From NCBI GenBank assembly GCA_024640405.1, contig JAHEFB010000015.1, forward strand, positions 25,622-89,621: 64,000 bases of DNA, written 5' to 3'. The notes below the pieces were generated by a model. It saw nothing but the letters and a program-made list of their open reading frames with translations. It was not told the origin of the DNA and did no database searches. Of the stretch, positions 39,420 to 49,014 are shown piece after piece. How positions within the stretch are numbered: position 1 is the first letter of the stretch; every line of letters starts with the position of its first letter. Position numbers and translations under genes: made by a program. This DNA is from Alphaproteobacteria bacterium. Lineage in GTDB: Bacteria > Pseudomonadota > Alphaproteobacteria > Rhizobiales > Aestuariivirgaceae.

Positions 39420-40163
39420 GCAATCGGCATCAATCGTCAGCAATTCAGCAAGTATCTGTCGGGTGCTTCACAGCCGTCGGCGTACAATTTGAACAAGATT
39501 TGCGATCATTTCGCTATTCGTCCCGCAGACCTGTTCCTGCCCGCAGACGAATTTGCCGACCGCATGGAGTATCGTGCAGGTCGCAGCCCTCGTGATTCAG
39601 CCCCGGCGTCAAGTCAGGTGTTCAGGCGCGCGTTCCCTGGCGACCGAAAAGCCCTGGCTCGTTATCTCGGATACTACGTAACCCATTGCCATTCGTTCAG
39701 TTGGGACGGCCTTGTTCTTCGCGCAATCACCCGGATTTACGAGCGAGACGGGCTGGTGTGTTCCAAAACCATCGAACGCACCCATGATCCGGAAGAGGGT
39801 GCTCTTTACCTGTCGAAATACGACGGGCAGGTATCCATGTTGGGCAATCGGATTTTTGTGGTTGAGTATCAGGGTCTGGCACATGATGCGATTGTGGAGT
39901 CAGTGCTTTATCCCTCTGCCCGCAGTCAGGTAACCATGCTTCGCGGTGTCACATTTGGCCTGTCCAGCAAGCAGCGTCATCCGTATGTCTCGCGCAGTGT
40001 GTGGAAGTACATTGGCAGCAATATCGATATCAGGACTGCCCTGAAATCAACCGGGCTCTTTGCGCTGGACAGCGGTCGTATCGATCCGAAAGTATTGCGT
40101 ATTCTGGGTAGCAGACCGTTTCCTAACGAGCTTCTGCACTATGATCTTGAGCCGCATAATTAG
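39354..40163 (+). CDS. XRE-family helix-turn-helix transcriptional regulator
   Basis: MDIARNLKLLCSFEKSISQICRAIGINRQQFSKYLSGASQPSAYNLNKICDHFAIRPADLFLPADEF; ~200-aa C-terminal region of unknown function. ORF open from TTG 39330. Confidence 0.88.
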   Translation: MDIARNLKLLCSFEKSISQICRAIGINRQQFSKYLSGASQPSAYNLNKICDHFAIRPADLFLPADEFADRMEYRAGRSPRDSAPASSQVFRRAFPGDRKALARYLGYYVTHCHSFSWDGLVLRAITRIYERDGLVCSKTIERTHDPEEGALYLSKYDGQVSMLGNRIFVVEYQGLAHDAIVESVLYPSARSQVTMLRGVTFGLSSKQRHPYVSRSVWKYIGSNIDIRTALKSTGLFALDSGRIDPKVLRILGSRPFPNELLHYDLEPHN

Positions 40164-40249
40164 AGTAATTATCGATGTTTGTGTTAGGGTGCAATTTTTT
40201 GCGCCAAACCTTGTGTCGAATAAATACTAATGTGGAAAATGAAGGGCGC

Positions 40250-41155
40250 TCAATTTCCGGTCAGTGTCAAAATCCAGTCGCGAACCTGTTTGGCTTGCGG
40301 GGTCAGGGGTCTGTCCCTAGACCATACCAGATAAAATCCCAATCCGGTTTTCCATGACCAGTCTTCACGGGCGGCCAGCAGGCCTTGCGACAACAGCGGT
40401 TGTGTCAGGTGTTGCCAGCCAAATGCGAACCCTTCACTGGCAATCGCTGCTTGCAGCACCAGTGCGTAGTCATTCAGCCGCAAACCTGCAGTGGGCTCGC
40501 AGTTGGGCACGCCCTGATGGGCGAACCATTGTTTCCACGATGGCCTGTCGCGAATGGGTTCTTCCAGGTGGATCAACCGTTCATGCTGAAGGTTGGGAAC
40601 CGACTTCAGATTGACCGCTGCTGCCATGACGCGGGGACTTGCGATGGGGTATATGACTTCCCTGGCAAGCAAGACAGAATGACAGTCGCTCCAGGTACCA
40701 TCCCCGCGCCTGACCGCAAGGTCTATGTTTTCCGCATCTATGTTCGGTTCGCGATCACTGCTCTGCAGGCGCAGGTCAGTGTCTGGATAAACCTCATGCA
40801 GCTGTTTCAGTTTTGGCATCATCCAGTAGAAATTGAATGCCGAAGAAGCGTTCAGTGTGACCTGATCGCTTTGGCCGAGTATTTGAACCGAGCGGGCTGC
40901 CACCAACAGGTTTTCGAGTACACTGGAAACATCAGCAAACAGTCGCCGGCCGGCGGTGGTCAGCGTTACCTTCTTGTGGTTGCGTTGGAACAACATCGCG
41001 CCGAGTGAGGCTTCCAACTGCTTGATTGAAGCGCTCACGGCTGGCTGCTGCACATTCAGTTCCTCGGCAGCACGGGTGAACGATCCGTGCCGCGCAGCAG
41101 CTTCAAACACTATCAGGTGTCGCGGTGAACTGAGCAGTTTCCAGAGTTTTTGCAT
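40250..41155 (-). CDS. LysR-family transcriptional regulator (GcvA-like)
   Basis: 301 aa; SSPRHLIVFEAAARHGSFTRAAEELNVQQPAVSASIKQLEASLGAMLFQRNHKKVTLTTAGRRL. Confidence 0.95.
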   Translation of the reverse strand: MQKLWKLLSSPRHLIVFEAAARHGSFTRAAEELNVQQPAVSASIKQLEASLGAMLFQRNHKKVTLTTAGRRLFADVSSVLENLLVAARSVQILGQSDQVTLNASSAFNFYWMMPKLKQLHEVYPDTDLRLQSSDREPNIDAENIDLAVRRGDGTWSDCHSVLLAREVIYPIASPRVMAAAVNLKSVPNLQHERLIHLEEPIRDRPSWKQWFAHQGVPNCEPTAGLRLNDYALVLQAAIASEGFAFGWQHLTQPLLSQGLLAAREDWSWKTGLGFYLVWSRDRPLTPQAKQVRDWILTLTGN

Positions 41156-41156
41156 A

Positions 41157-41174
41157 AGTTGAAATTATCCAACT
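41157..41174. promoter_or_regulatory. Possible LysR-type operator (imperfect dyad) in the divergent intergenic region
   Basis: AGTTGAAATTATCCAACT dyad (AGTTG-N8-CAACT) between the divergent LysR and MttB-family genes. Confidence 0.35.
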
Positions 41175-41246
41175 GATCAGATTTATCAAGCATTACACCG
41201 GTTATTCAGTGAGGTAGAGTGGTTTTGCATACTTGGAGGCAATCCC

Positions 41247-42767
41247 ATGGCTCGTCGAAATCGTGTCTCGCGTGGCAGGCAATCAGCACAAAAGGGTGTT
41301 CCGGCATCTCCCTATATTCGCCGCACAATGCCGTTTTTTGATGTGCTGGACGAAGACGCGCTGGTCAAACTGGAGGCCCAGGTCGACTGGATAATTCAGG
41401 ATGTGGGACTGGCATTCAGGGACGATCCCGAAGCGCTTCGCATCTGGAAGAAGGCAGGTGCGAAAGTGAACGGAGATATCATCCGCGCGCCTGCAGACTG
41501 GGTGCGTTCGCTTTGTACCACGGCACCGGCACAATTCACGCAGCTGGCCCGCAACCCGGACCGCTCGGTGGTCATTGGCGGCACCAACCAGGTATTTGCG
41601 CCAATTTACGGAGCGCCTTTCGTGCGGGACCTGCACGGCGGGCGCCGATATGGTGACATCGAGAGTTTTCGCAAGCTTGTAAAACTCAGCTACATGCATC
41701 CGAACCTGCATCATGGCGGATTTGTAACCTGTGAACCCTGCGATGTGCCGGTTTCCAAGCGGCATTTCGACATGCTGCTTGCCCACATGACGCTGAGCGA
41801 CAAGCCGCATCTCGGCGCGATCACCGAAATGTCGCGCGCGCGCGACAGTGTCGACATGGCGGAAATTGTCTTCGGCAAGGACGTGATGGATGAAAACTGC
41901 GTCATCATGGGCAACGTAAACACCAATTCACCCTTGCTGGTCGACAAGGTCGTCACCGAGGCAATCCGGGTTTATTGCGGTCGCGGGCAGGGCATTGTCG
42001 TCGTCCCCTTCATTCTCAGCGGCGCGATGGGGCCCGTATCCACTGCTGCGTCGGTGACCCAGGCGATGGCCGAGGCAATCATGGTTTGCGCGTTTAGTCA
42101 GCTGGTCAAACCGGGCGCGCCTTTCGTGCTCGGAAACTTCCTGTCATCGATGTCGTTGAAATCCGGTGCGCCGACTTTCGGCATGCCGGAGCCGGTCATC
42201 AGCAATTACGTCGTTGGCCAGATGGCGCGCAGAATTGGATTGCCGTTGCGCTGTGGCGGGTCCCTGACAGCGTCCAAGATCGAGGATGCACAGGCGGCAT
42301 ATGAGTCGGCCGATTCCATGCACTCGACCATGTTGGCCGGCGCCAATTATGTGCTGCACGCAGCGGGCTGGCTGGAAGGAGGTCTGTGTACCGGCTTTGA
42401 AAAACTGGTCATGGATGCAGACCGCCTGGGCAGTTACCAGAAGATACTGGATGCAGGGCTCGATACCAGTGAGGAGGCCTTTGCCAGAGACGCCTATGGC
42501 GAAGTGGCGCCCGGAGGGCATTTTCTTGGTTGCGCCCACACCATGCGGAACTACCAGACGGCCTTTTACGAACCGCAGCTGTCGGATAGTGAGAACGTGG
42601 AAAGTTGGGAAGAAGCAGGTTCCAGCGATATGAGGGTGCGTGCGTATGATCGATGGAACGACATGCTGCGGCAATACCAGGCTCCGCCGATCGATGCCGG
42701 CGTCAGGGAGGAACTGGACGCCTATGTTGCCAGACGCAAGGAACAGATACCCGATGCGTGGTATTGA
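41247..42767 (+). CDS. Trimethylamine methyltransferase family protein (MttB-like, non-pyrrolysine)
   Basis: 506 aa; IIQDVGLAFRDDPEALRIWKKAGAKVNGDIIRAPADWVRSL...SGAMGPVSTAASVTQAMAEAIMVCAFSQLVKPGAPFVLGNFLSSMSLKSGAPTFGMPE; no in-frame TAG. Confidence 0.9.
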   Translation: MARRNRVSRGRQSAQKGVPASPYIRRTMPFFDVLDEDALVKLEAQVDWIIQDVGLAFRDDPEALRIWKKAGAKVNGDIIRAPADWVRSLCTTAPAQFTQLARNPDRSVVIGGTNQVFAPIYGAPFVRDLHGGRRYGDIESFRKLVKLSYMHPNLHHGGFVTCEPCDVPVSKRHFDMLLAHMTLSDKPHLGAITEMSRARDSVDMAEIVFGKDVMDENCVIMGNVNTNSPLLVDKVVTEAIRVYCGRGQGIVVVPFILSGAMGPVSTAASVTQAMAEAIMVCAFSQLVKPGAPFVLGNFLSSMSLKSGAPTFGMPEPVISNYVVGQMARRIGLPLRCGGSLTASKIEDAQAAYESADSMHSTMLAGANYVLHAAGWLEGGLCTGFEKLVMDADRLGSYQKILDAGLDTSEEAFARDAYGEVAPGGHFLGCAHTMRNYQTAFYEPQLSDSENVESWEEAGSSDMRVRAYDRWNDMLRQYQAPPIDAGVREELDAYVARRKEQIPDAWY

Positions 42768-42856
42768 AAGGAACAGCTGGAACGGCACGAAATGCAACCG
42801 GCTGTGAATGTTCGGTTGCCGGTGTGGTCTGGACTATATGAGAAGTCCCTGTTCAA

Positions 42857-43345
42857 ATGCGGATCAGCCACTCCAACCTGGGAGATATCCGGTTGTCTCG
42901 TCCGCCATTCAAGATCCGTCAGCTGGGTGAAATAGCCATCCGGTGTTTTGACATGGACGCCATGTTCAAGTTTTACCGCGATATTGTCGGCCTGGAAGTG
43001 TTGAGCGACAACCGCGACGCCGGCATCGTGTTCTTTAAGGTTTGCGAGGGCTTCGGTGGTCACACCACAGTTGTGGCACTGTTTCACGCTTCGGCGGGAC
43101 GCCCGGATCTGCATCCGCGAGGCTCACAAGCACCTGAAACCGGTGCCAGATCATCGTTGCATCACCTGGCTTTGACAGTCGCCTATGACGAACAGGAGGC
43201 CATCAAACAGTGGCTGGACGACAATTCGATTAAGTACAAGGTGCAGATCTTCGACTGGATCGGGTGGCAGGGTATTTTCGTCACCGATCCCGACGGCAAC
43301 ACTGTGGAATTCGTGGCGGCGGATAAGTCGCTTCTTTCCGGCTGA
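42857..43345 (+). CDS. VOC (glyoxalase/bleomycin resistance) superfamily protein
   Basis: 162 aa; AIRCFDMDAMFKFYRDIVGLEVLSDNRDAGIVFFKV...GWQGIFVTDPDGNTVEFVAAD. Likely starts a little downstream. Confidence 0.85.
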   Translation: MRISHSNLGDIRLSRPPFKIRQLGEIAIRCFDMDAMFKFYRDIVGLEVLSDNRDAGIVFFKVCEGFGGHTTVVALFHASAGRPDLHPRGSQAPETGARSSLHHLALTVAYDEQEAIKQWLDDNSIKYKVQIFDWIGWQGIFVTDPDGNTVEFVAADKSLLSG

Positions 43346-43443
43346 CAAGTGCTCTGATTGCGACCTGGCAGGGTCGCTCACTGGCTAGACACCAAAAACA
43401 TTCGCGCTTTTTGTAGATTCATATACATGCGGAGATTTGCCTG

Positions 43444-44688
43444 GTGTTTGACCGTTCATTTACGTTGCGGCTGCGCCGCGCACCGGCTGCTGACGTCAAG
43501 CGGTTCGCCATTCTGTCGGCAATTGAGTCGATGGTTCGCGGCATGCTTCTAACTGTCATGCCGCTGTCGGTGTATCGTGTGTTTCCGGATACCGGAACGG
43601 TTTCGCTCATCTATTTCGCAGTCGGATTGATGTCGCTGTTTGCAGCCATGATGCTGCCCCGTCTGGCTCGTTACATTCCCCGGCGATGGATGTTCTCACT
43701 GGGTGCGGGACTGTTTGTGCTGGGCAATGCTCTGGCAATCGCCGGCGGGAAACTGCTGACGTTGGGGCTGCTGTGCAACGCTGTTGCAACCGTAACCGTG
43801 TTCATTTGCCTGAATGCATATGTCCTGGACTACATTGCCAAGGCGGAACTGGGCCGCTCGGAAACGTTGCGCATGTTCTACAGCGCCCTGGCCTGGACGG
43901 TCGGACCCGTAACGGGCGTATGGCTGATGGAGTTCTGGCAGCCGGCGCCGTTTCTGGTTTCCGCTGCAGCTGCCATCGTGCTTCTGGCAGTGTTCTGGAT
44001 AATGCGCCTTGGTGACGGAAAGATCATTGCAAAGGCCCGTACACCTGCTGCAAACCCGCTCTCGTTTGTTGGCCGGTTTTTTGCCCAGCCGCGGCTGATT
44101 GCCGGCTGGCTGTTCGCCGTTATCCGGTCATGCGGCTGGTGGGTTTATGTTGTCTATCTGCCGATTTTTGCGGTGGAGGCAGGTTTGGGTGACAAGATCG
44201 GCGGGACCATGCTGTCGCTGACCAACTGCCTGCTATTTGCAACCCCGCTGATGTTGCGCTGGATGCAGCACCACGGTGTTCGCACGGCTGTGCGCACCGG
44301 TTTTCTTGTGTGCGGCGTCGCCTTTGTTGCAGCCAGTTTTGCTTCCCCGCTGCCATTGCTGGCAATGGGAATCTTGATGATCGGATCATTTTTTCTGATC
44401 CTGCTCGATATAGCAGCCGGCTTGCCGTTCCTTCTCGCGGTGAAACCGTCGGAGCGCACCGAGATGGCAGCGGTGTATTCCAGTTTTCGTGATGTTTCCG
44501 GCATCGCCACGCCTGGGGTCGCCTGGCTGGTGCTGCAGGTACTGCCGCTTGCCGGTGTGTTTGCCGCGATTGGCCTGATGCTGTTCGGAGCATGGGGACT
44601 TGCTGGCCGCCAGCATCCCCAGATTGGCACCCGTGCAAGTGACCGGGTCCGGAAAAGGTTGTCCGTGGCAGGTCAGACGGAGCAGTAG
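43444..44688 (+). CDS. MFS transporter
   Basis: 414 aa with ~12 hydrophobic segments (TVSLIYFAVGLMSLFAAMMLPRLARYIPRRWMFSLGAGLFVLGNALAIAGG...). Confidence 0.85.
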   Translation: MFDRSFTLRLRRAPAADVKRFAILSAIESMVRGMLLTVMPLSVYRVFPDTGTVSLIYFAVGLMSLFAAMMLPRLARYIPRRWMFSLGAGLFVLGNALAIAGGKLLTLGLLCNAVATVTVFICLNAYVLDYIAKAELGRSETLRMFYSALAWTVGPVTGVWLMEFWQPAPFLVSAAAAIVLLAVFWIMRLGDGKIIAKARTPAANPLSFVGRFFAQPRLIAGWLFAVIRSCGWWVYVVYLPIFAVEAGLGDKIGGTMLSLTNCLLFATPLMLRWMQHHGVRTAVRTGFLVCGVAFVAASFASPLPLLAMGILMIGSFFLILLDIAAGLPFLLAVKPSERTEMAAVYSSFRDVSGIATPGVAWLVLQVLPLAGVFAAIGLMLFGAWGLAGRQHPQIGTRASDRVRKRLSVAGQTEQ

Positions 44689-44689
44689 A

Positions 44690-45622
44690 TCACGCCGCTT
44701 CTCGGCGCAGCGGCTGACACATGCAGTGAACTCCGCCACCGGCCCAGGTGAACATTGTCATGTCAGGGTCGTAGACCTCAAATCCCGCAGCCCGCATTTT
44801 CGCATTCAGATCGCTGGCACCCAGCGTGGACAGGACCCTGTCACCACCCAGCGCCACGACATTGCATCCCAATGCCATGGTTTCCTTGAACGTGGCGGGA
44901 ATGATCTCGATCTTCTTTTCCTTCAACCAGGCGATGATGTCGTCAGGTGTCGTGTCGAGACACACCGCAGCGCAGTTGTCATTGAGCATGCATACCATCA
45001 GGTCGATATGTACATAGAACTGATCGATTGGCGCATACTTGATTTCCCAGCCCTCGGCCTTGAACCAGTTGGCTACCTGGTTGGCAGCAACTTCTTCCGA
45101 CCGGTGGTCGGTATAGCCGACAAGCGCGACACCGTGGCGGATTATGTTGAAATCTCCACCTTCGAAGTTTCCTGCCGACACCATGTCGTAAATCGGAATA
45201 TTATTCTCCAGATAAAATCTCAGTACTGGCGCATACTCACCACGTCTGCGCGGGCTGGCCAACTGGCAGATGACAGCGCCATAAGGTGACATGAACGACG
45301 AATCCCGGGCGTAAATCTGGTAGGGCACCTGTTCATCCGCCGGCAGGAAGTGGCAGGTGACGCCGGCGCTTTCATAGGCATCGACCATTTCACGGTGCTG
45401 GCGCATGGCAAGCTGCTTGTCAAACCTGAGACCCCGGCGCAGGGTGTCGCGAACCAGCGACGACCATGCGGCGTTCTCCAGTCCAAGCCAGCGAAAAGTC
45501 TCTGTTGGACCGAGCAGTACATCCCGCAGGACGCCGGTCTCGGACTTCAGATACCAGTCCGACATTTCAGGCGTGCCGCCACCGTCGATACGGGCGCGCA
45601 AGGGGGGATTGTTGTTGCTCAT
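44690..45622 (-). CDS. Amidinotransferase/dimethylargininase-superfamily protein
   Basis: 310 aa; NFEGGDFNIIRHGVALVGYTDHRSEE; FYVHIDLMVCMLNDNCAAVC; TWAGGGVHCMCQPLRREA with catalytic-type HxC. Confidence 0.88.
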   Translation of the reverse strand: MSNNNPPLRARIDGGGTPEMSDWYLKSETGVLRDVLLGPTETFRWLGLENAAWSSLVRDTLRRGLRFDKQLAMRQHREMVDAYESAGVTCHFLPADEQVPYQIYARDSSFMSPYGAVICQLASPRRRGEYAPVLRFYLENNIPIYDMVSAGNFEGGDFNIIRHGVALVGYTDHRSEEVAANQVANWFKAEGWEIKYAPIDQFYVHIDLMVCMLNDNCAAVCLDTTPDDIIAWLKEKKIEIIPATFKETMALGCNVVALGGDRVLSTLGASDLNAKMRAAGFEVYDPDMTMFTWAGGGVHCMCQPLRREAA

Positions 45623-45775
45623 GTCGGCACTCCTTCAAAATCAGGGAAAGTGAATGACACACAGCATGATGTGACAAAAATTTTCACACAAGTGAATTTT
45701 GATGGGCTTTAGTTGACAAGTTTTACCCAAAACAACAGTGGGCAAAATCGGTTTCCGCGGCTGCAGTGCGCGGAT

Positions 45776-46510
45776 TCAAGGCAAGCTCAGCTTGCTCATG
45801 CGACCGCCGTCGACAGTCCAGACCTGGCCGGTTACGAACCCGGCCTCCGGTGATGCCAGCCATGTAACCAGTGATGCCACCTCTTTGGGTTGGCCTGTCC
45901 GGCCGACCGGGTGGAGTGTTCCGATTTTCCTGCGGAATTCTTCCGGGCTCCCCAGGCTCTCGATGAAGTCAATGTTCAGATCCGTGTCGATCCACCCCGG
46001 AGCTACAGCGTTGCAGCGCACTCCGTCCGACCCGTGATCAACCGCAACCGCACGCGTCAAACCATGTAGACCTGCTTTCGAAGCGCAGTAGGCCGGGTGG
46101 CGCGGGTTTGACCCAAGACCTTCAATTGATCCGATATTGACTATATTGCCCTTACTGGCAATCAGATGCGCGATGGCATGCTTGATACACAGAAACGGTG
46201 CCGTCAGATTGACTTGAAGTGTGTCGGCCCAATCATCGACTGACGTTTCCTGAACCGTACCCTCGCGCATCAAGCCGGCATTGTTCACCAGCACATCAAG
46301 CCGCCCATGACGCGTCATAACGGTTTGGATCACTGTTTCAGGCGCGTTCGGATCGGCGAAATCGGCCTGGATTGAATCAAAGATCTCGTCTTTGCCACGT
46401 TGTTCAGTTATCACTTGAGCGCCTTCAGCAGCAAAGGCTTGCGAACAGGCTTGTCCGATTCCCGAGCGGCCTCCGGTAACCAGGACGACCTTGTCTTGAA
46501 AGCGCTTCAT
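45776..46510 (-). CDS. SDR family oxidoreductase
   Basis: 244 aa; KVVLVTGGRSGIGQACSQAFAAEGAQV; NNAGLMREG; YCASKAGLHGLTRAVAVDHG. Confidence 0.95.
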   Translation of the reverse strand: MKRFQDKVVLVTGGRSGIGQACSQAFAAEGAQVITEQRGKDEIFDSIQADFADPNAPETVIQTVMTRHGRLDVLVNNAGLMREGTVQETSVDDWADTLQVNLTAPFLCIKHAIAHLIASKGNIVNIGSIEGLGSNPRHPAYCASKAGLHGLTRAVAVDHGSDGVRCNAVAPGWIDTDLNIDFIESLGSPEEFRRKIGTLHPVGRTGQPKEVASLVTWLASPEAGFVTGQVWTVDGGRMSKLSLP

Positions 46511-47235
46511 TGCACCGGTTTCCCGCCATTGACCTCAATCAGCGATCCGCACATATACCGCGCTTCATCGGACGCCAGAAACACCACGACATCGGCGATG
46601 TCTTCAGGTTCCGCGATCCGGCCCAGCGGTACCGAGGCATTGAGTTCCTTTATGGCAGTATCCGGGTCGAGGCCGCGCTGTGCAAACCCGGAACGGATCA
46701 TCGGCGTATTCACTTCATTGGGGCACACGGCATTCACCCGGATGTTTTGATGTGCATGTTCCATGCCGAGGCACTGGGTAAGGGCGGCAACGGCTGCTTT
46801 GGAGGTTGCGTACAAAGGGTGGTTGGGGCCCGGGTGCATGCCCCAGCAAGACGAAGTGTTGACAATCGCACCACCACCTGCTGCCGCCAAGATCGGAATG
46901 GCTGCCCGGCATAACCGAAACGGTGCTTCGACATTGATCGCCATTGTGCGCTGGTAATCTCCATCGGTCGCCTGTGTCACGGGGCCGCGCGTAATGATGC
47001 CGGCATTGTTGATCAGAATGTCGAGACCGTCCATCGCCTCTGCTGCGCGGCCCGGCAGACCATCGCAATACTCTGCATTCATGAGGTTGCCCTGGAAGCT
47101 GAAGTCAGCCTGACTGGGCTCCAGATCGGCACCGCCAACCATGACGCCTTCTGATTGCAGACGGGCAACGATAGCCTGGCCAATACCTCCTGCGGCACCT
47201 GTTACCAACGCTTTTTTTCCTTTCAGGTTACGCAT
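46507..47235 (-). CDS. SDR family oxidoreductase
   Basis: KKALVTGAAGGIGQAIVARLQSEG; NNAGIITRGPV; YATSKAAVAALTQCLGMEH; 4-bp overlap with the downstream SDR. Confidence 0.94.
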   Translation of the reverse strand: MRNLKGKKALVTGAAGGIGQAIVARLQSEGVMVGGADLEPSQADFSFQGNLMNAEYCDGLPGRAAEAMDGLDILINNAGIITRGPVTQATDGDYQRTMAINVEAPFRLCRAAIPILAAAGGGAIVNTSSCWGMHPGPNHPLYATSKAAVAALTQCLGMEHAHQNIRVNAVCPNEVNTPMIRSGFAQRGLDPDTAIKELNASVPLGRIAEPEDIADVVVFLASDEARYMCGSLIEVNGGKPVQ

Positions 47236-47334
47236 GTTAATTGTCCTTTTGGTTGGCCTCGTCAAACTCGCAGCGTGGCGCAAATTGACAACTTTGCAGA
47301 AATTTCATTTCCTTCGCCAAATGTATTGTTGATA

Positions 47335-47352
47335 TTTGTATACAATTTGTAT
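47335..47352. promoter_or_regulatory. Putative GntR/FCD-type operator, copy 1 (TTTGTATACAATTTGTAT)
   Basis: 18-bp exact match to 53518..53535; contains the palindrome TTGTATACAA; lies between divergent SDR and GntR genes. Confidence 0.65.
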
Positions 47353-47381
47353 AATCATTTTCCCGTTAAAGGAAGACTGAT

Positions 47382-48092
47382 ATGAAAATCAATAAGAAGC
47401 AGGCGTGCCGGATTGACCTGAAGCAGCGCATTCTGACGCTCGATATCGAGCCGGGAACCGTGCTTGATGAGACCCTGCTTTCTCGCCAGTATGAACTGTC
47501 CCGAACTCCGCTGCGTGAAGTGTTTCAACGCCTGGCAGGCGAAGGATACCTGACCCTGGAGGAGAACAGAGGTGCCAAGGTGTCCTCGATGGATATCGCC
47601 AGCATGCGCAATTTCTTCCAGTCCGCACTCCTGATCTATGCCGCAGTCGGCAGACTGGCTGCTGAAAATGCGACACCCCGTCAGATTGTCGCGCTGAAGA
47701 GTGCCCAGCGTTCTTTCCGCAAGGCCGGGGAAAACAGCGATGTATTCGGAATGGCTATGTTCAACCATTCTTTCCACCAGATAGTCGGTGAAATGGCGGG
47801 CAATGCCTACCTGACCCCGAGCCTCAGCCGCCTGCTGATTGATCACACCAGAATGAGCCAGCTGTTCTACAAGCCAAAAAATACCCAGGAGCAGCAGTTG
47901 ATCTGGACTGCCTGCGACCAGCACGACCAGATCATCGAGGCAATCGAGAAACGTGAACCGGCGATGGTTGTTGAACTGACCCGGGAGCACTGGGCCTTGT
48001 CTCGTGACAGGATCGAAAAATACGTCCGGCCGGATCCACTGCCGAACGATCTGGATGTTGATACGCCGGAGAGCAAAAAACATGCGATTTGA
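47382..48092 (+). CDS. GntR-family (FCD) transcriptional regulator
   Basis: 236 aa; LKQRILTLDIEPGTVLDETLLSRQYELSRTPLREVFQRLAGEGYLTLEENRGAKVSSMD. Confidence 0.94.
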   Translation: MKINKKQACRIDLKQRILTLDIEPGTVLDETLLSRQYELSRTPLREVFQRLAGEGYLTLEENRGAKVSSMDIASMRNFFQSALLIYAAVGRLAAENATPRQIVALKSAQRSFRKAGENSDVFGMAMFNHSFHQIVGEMAGNAYLTPSLSRLLIDHTRMSQLFYKPKNTQEQQLIWTACDQHDQIIEAIEKREPAMVVELTREHWALSRDRIEKYVRPDPLPNDLDVDTPESKKHAI

Positions 48093-49014
48093 GGGCATCT
48101 ATACCCCGTTAGTAACGCCCCACAACGACGACTATTCAATAAACAGAAAGGCGTTTGGCGAAGCTATTGAACATCTGATCGGTTGCGGGGTGCATGGCAT
48201 CATCGTTGCCGGTACAACCGGCGAGTATTATGCGCAGTCAACCGAAGAGCGCATTGAACTTATGGGGCTGGCCAGGCAGATTATCGGCAATCGCATTCCC
48301 CTGATTGTCGGCACCGGCGCCATTCGAACCGAAGACAGTATTGTCTTTGCAGAGGCGGCCAGGAAGATATCCGCCGATGCCCTGCTGATTGCCACGCCGC
48401 CTTATGCATATCCGACCGGGCGTGAAATTGCATTGCACGCGCTGGCCATTGACCGGGCGGCCAATCTTCCCGCCATGTTGTACAATTATCCCGGCCGAAT
48501 GTCGGTCAACATGGATGAAGAAACCCTGGACCGGCTTGGCCGTTCCCCGAATTTCTGTGCCATCAAGGAAAGCTCCGGTGACCCCAACAGGTTGCACATG
48601 CTGGCGCGTGACTATCCTCATATTCAACTGTCATGCGGCATGGATGACCAGGCGCTTGAGTTCTTTGCCTGGGGTGCGCGTTCCTGGGTATGCGCGGGGT
48701 CAAATTTTGCTCCCGAGGCCCATATCGCCCTGTACAGGGCTTGCGCGATCGAGGGAAATTTCACCAAGGGTCGCGCCATCATGTCCGCCATGCTGCCATT
48801 GATGAGTGTGCTGGAGCAGGGCGGCAAGTTCGTCCAGTGCATCAAGCACGGGCTCACATTGCGCGGGATTGCCTGCGGCCCGCCGCGCCGGCCATTGCAA
48901 CCCCTGAATAAGGATGACAAGCGCCAGCTTGCCCAAGTGATTGCCACGATGAATACCGCCATTTCGGCGATTGAGAAGGAAGCGAGAGATGAGCGATCTT
49001 CTGACACGTGCTGA
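48082..49014 (+). CDS. Dihydrodipicolinate synthase (DapA) family protein
   Basis: MRFEGIYTPLVTPHNDDYSINRKAFGEAIEHLIGCGVHGIIVAGTTGEYYAQSTEER; PAMLYNYPGRMSVNMDEETLDRL; FCAIKESSGD catalytic Lys. Confidence 0.93.
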   Translation: MRFEGIYTPLVTPHNDDYSINRKAFGEAIEHLIGCGVHGIIVAGTTGEYYAQSTEERIELMGLARQIIGNRIPLIVGTGAIRTEDSIVFAEAARKISADALLIATPPYAYPTGREIALHALAIDRAANLPAMLYNYPGRMSVNMDEETLDRLGRSPNFCAIKESSGDPNRLHMLARDYPHIQLSCGMDDQALEFFAWGARSWVCAGSNFAPEAHIALYRACAIEGNFTKGRAIMSAMLPLMSVLEQGGKFVQCIKHGLTLRGIACGPPRRPLQPLNKDDKRQLAQVIATMNTAISAIEKEARDERSSDTC

